Positions 10,854 through 12,009 of a stretch of 12,009 nt of DNA are shown here, in pieces. How positions within the stretch are numbered: the stretch's first letter is position 1; each line of letters opens with the position of its first letter. The stretch is from an uncultured Clostridium sp. (GTDB lineage: Bacteria > Bacillota > Clostridia > TANB77 > CAG-508): the NCBI GenBank assembly GCA_947057505.1, contig CAMSEM010000033.1, positions 1 to 12,009 of the forward strand, written 5' to 3'. The notes under the pieces were generated by a model. It searched no databases. It saw only the letters and a program-made list of their open reading frames with translations, and was not told the DNA's origin. Both the position numbers and the translations under genes were made by a program.

Positions 10854-12009
10854 TTAAGGTAATTTGGGATTAACATTCACTGTTTCTTGATTTGTATAAA
10901 TTACCATGCCAGGTTTTACATTATTAGGTTTTTTTACATATTTTACAGTAGTATAATCAACAGGAACATTTGAAGATTGATTTGCTTTGCTGTAATAGGC
11001 TGCTATACTAGCACATTGATTAATGATTTCTTGAGAAGGAACTTTACCACCAGTTACTAAAACTACATGGCTGCCATGAAAGTCTTTTACATGGAACCAA
11101 AGGTCTTCTTTACTAGCTATTTTAAAGGTTAATTCATCATTTTGTTTATTGTTTTTTCCAACTAAAATATGAAAATTGTCCAATATATAGGTAAGTGGTT
11201 CAATAAACTTATTATCTTTTTTTACTCCAATTTTCTTTACATGTTTTTTCTTTATCTGTTTCTGTCTTGAAGTAAATGTATCTTGAATTTCATCATAAAT
11301 TTCATCAAGGTCTTTTATGATTTGTGCAGATTGAATTTCATAAACAATACTTTCAAAATAATTAATTTCTTTTTCAAGCTCTTGTTTTTGCTCTTGCACA
11401 ATAGAACAAGCATTTTTTAATTTATGATATTTTTTAAAATATTTTTTTGCATTAGCAGCAGGCGACAGGCTAATATCTAAAGGAACAGTAACAAGTTCAT
11501 TATTATAATAGTTGGTAAGTGTAATGCTAGAAACATGAGCTTTTGGTATTTGATATAGATAATTAGTAATTAATTCTCCATATAGCCTATAATCATCCAT
11601 ATGAACACATTCTTTTATTTTATCATCAATAGTAGACAATTTTTTAGAAATCTTTTTTAACTTTGATGAAATAAAACTTAGCAATTGATTTCTATAAGTC
11701 AAAAACTGTTGTGTTGATTGTTTTTCGCTATAGTAGTCATCTAAAAATGTATTAACTTGCAAAGGAACATTTTCGTTAGCAGGAAGAATGGTATATTCGT
11801 TTTCATTAACAAAAGAACATTTTACCTGTTCTAATGAAATACATTCTTTTAAATTTAGCAAATAGTTAGCAAGTGTATTAAAATTGGAATTATTTAAAAC
11901 ATTTTCTATATTCAAAGAAGAAATTGCATGTTCTACTAGGGTTTTACTAAGCCCAATAAATTTGAAGAAATAAAAAAAGATTGGAGATATACAGGACAAG
12001 ATAAGTATC
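10854..12009 (-). CDS. rqcH: RqcH / NFACT family protein, C-terminal part (start outside window)
   Basis: The frame stays open to the right edge, so the gene is cut by the window. About 385 of the usual 560-590 residues are seen, and the N-terminal catalytic-like domain (NFACT-N) with its tRNA-binding residues is missing. RqcH binds stalled 50S subunits and adds alanine tails to stuck nascent chains, marking them for proteolysis; older annotations call it fibronectin-binding protein. Visible parts: the start of the helical middle (beginning SCISPIFFYFFK), a long charged coiled-coil (KEINYFESIVYEIQSAQ) and the C-terminal NFACT-R (DUF814) domain with DLWFHVKDFHGSHVVL and the ending VDYTTVKYVKKPNNVKPGMV. 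An internal methionine at 11999 is not the start. It converges on the 82-residue gene and ends near a shared terminator. Confidence 0.92.
   Translation of the reverse strand, partial: ILILSCISPIFFYFFKFIGLSKTLVEHAISSLNIENVLNNSNFNTLANYLLNLKECISLEQVKCSFVNENEYTILPANENVPLQVNTFLDDYYSEKQSTQQFLTYRNQLLSFISSKLKKISKKLSTIDDKIKECVHMDDYRLYGELITNYLYQIPKAHVSSITLTNYYNNELVTVPLDISLSPAANAKKYFKKYHKLKNACSIVQEQKQELEKEINYFESIVYEIQSAQIIKDLDEIYDEIQDTFTSRQKQIKKKHVKKIGVKKDNKFIEPLTYILDNFHILVGKNNKQNDELTFKIASKEDLWFHVKDFHGSHVVLVTGGKVPSQEIINQCASIAAYYSKANQSSNVPVDYTTVKYVKKPNNVKPGMVIYTNQETVNVNPKLP

Noticed and set aside
10854..11999. Reading the minus-strand frame as a complete 381-residue protein starting at 11999
   Set aside because: The frame continues open to the window edge, and the homologous family has about 190-200 more residues at the N-terminus, so the gene is only partly included.

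Overview
The window is AT-rich (very roughly 30% G+C, judged by eye), with strong AGGAGG-type ribosome binding sites, A/T-ending codons and short intergenic gaps. Its core genes (ftsY, a UPF0182 membrane protein, DUF5665, pgsA, ligA and an rqcH/NFACT gene) fit a low-GC Firmicute, most likely a member of the Clostridia. I cannot name a species from the sequence alone.

Left part, about 1-3150: an accessory-looking stretch. It holds a small unknown protein, a decayed N-terminal fragment of a serine recombinase (with an in-frame stop and then loss of the rest), an unrecognised ORF that starts inside that relic in another frame, a stand-alone phospholipase-D-like domain of the kind normally fused to phage antirepressor/ORF6N-type proteins, a DUF523 (TudS-like) iron-sulfur protein, an unrecognised coiled-coil protein with its own strong promoter and a translationally coupled leader mini-ORF, and a convergent metallo-beta-lactamase-fold hydrolase. 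The relic and the variable small genes suggest an old mobile-element insertion site.

Middle and right, about 3250-10354: a co-directional core block. The SRP receptor gene ftsY has an excellent promoter and is followed after 13 bases by a 949-residue UPF0182 membrane protein, probably one transcript. Next come two terminator-like hairpins, the second ending one base before the start codon of a DUF5665 membrane protein, then pgsA (phosphatidylglycerophosphate synthase) and ligA (NAD-dependent DNA ligase). Together they cover co-translational membrane targeting, phospholipid synthesis and DNA replication/repair. They look like housekeeping neighbours rather than one pathway.

Right end, 10355-12009: directly after ligA lies a block of nested inverted repeats opening with GGGGACGG, resembling intergenic REP-type repeats. 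An 82-residue orphan gene follows, then a bidirectional terminator shared with the convergent C-terminal two thirds of RqcH (ribosome quality control, Ala-tail synthesis), whose start lies beyond the right edge.

No tRNA, rRNA, CRISPR array, complete insertion sequence or recognisable riboswitch was seen, and no gene-free stretch exceeds 300 bases. I found no convincing new multi-gene system. The most unusual points are the recombinase relic beside a solo PLD-like domain, the hairpin abutting the DUF5665 start, and the repeat block after ligA.
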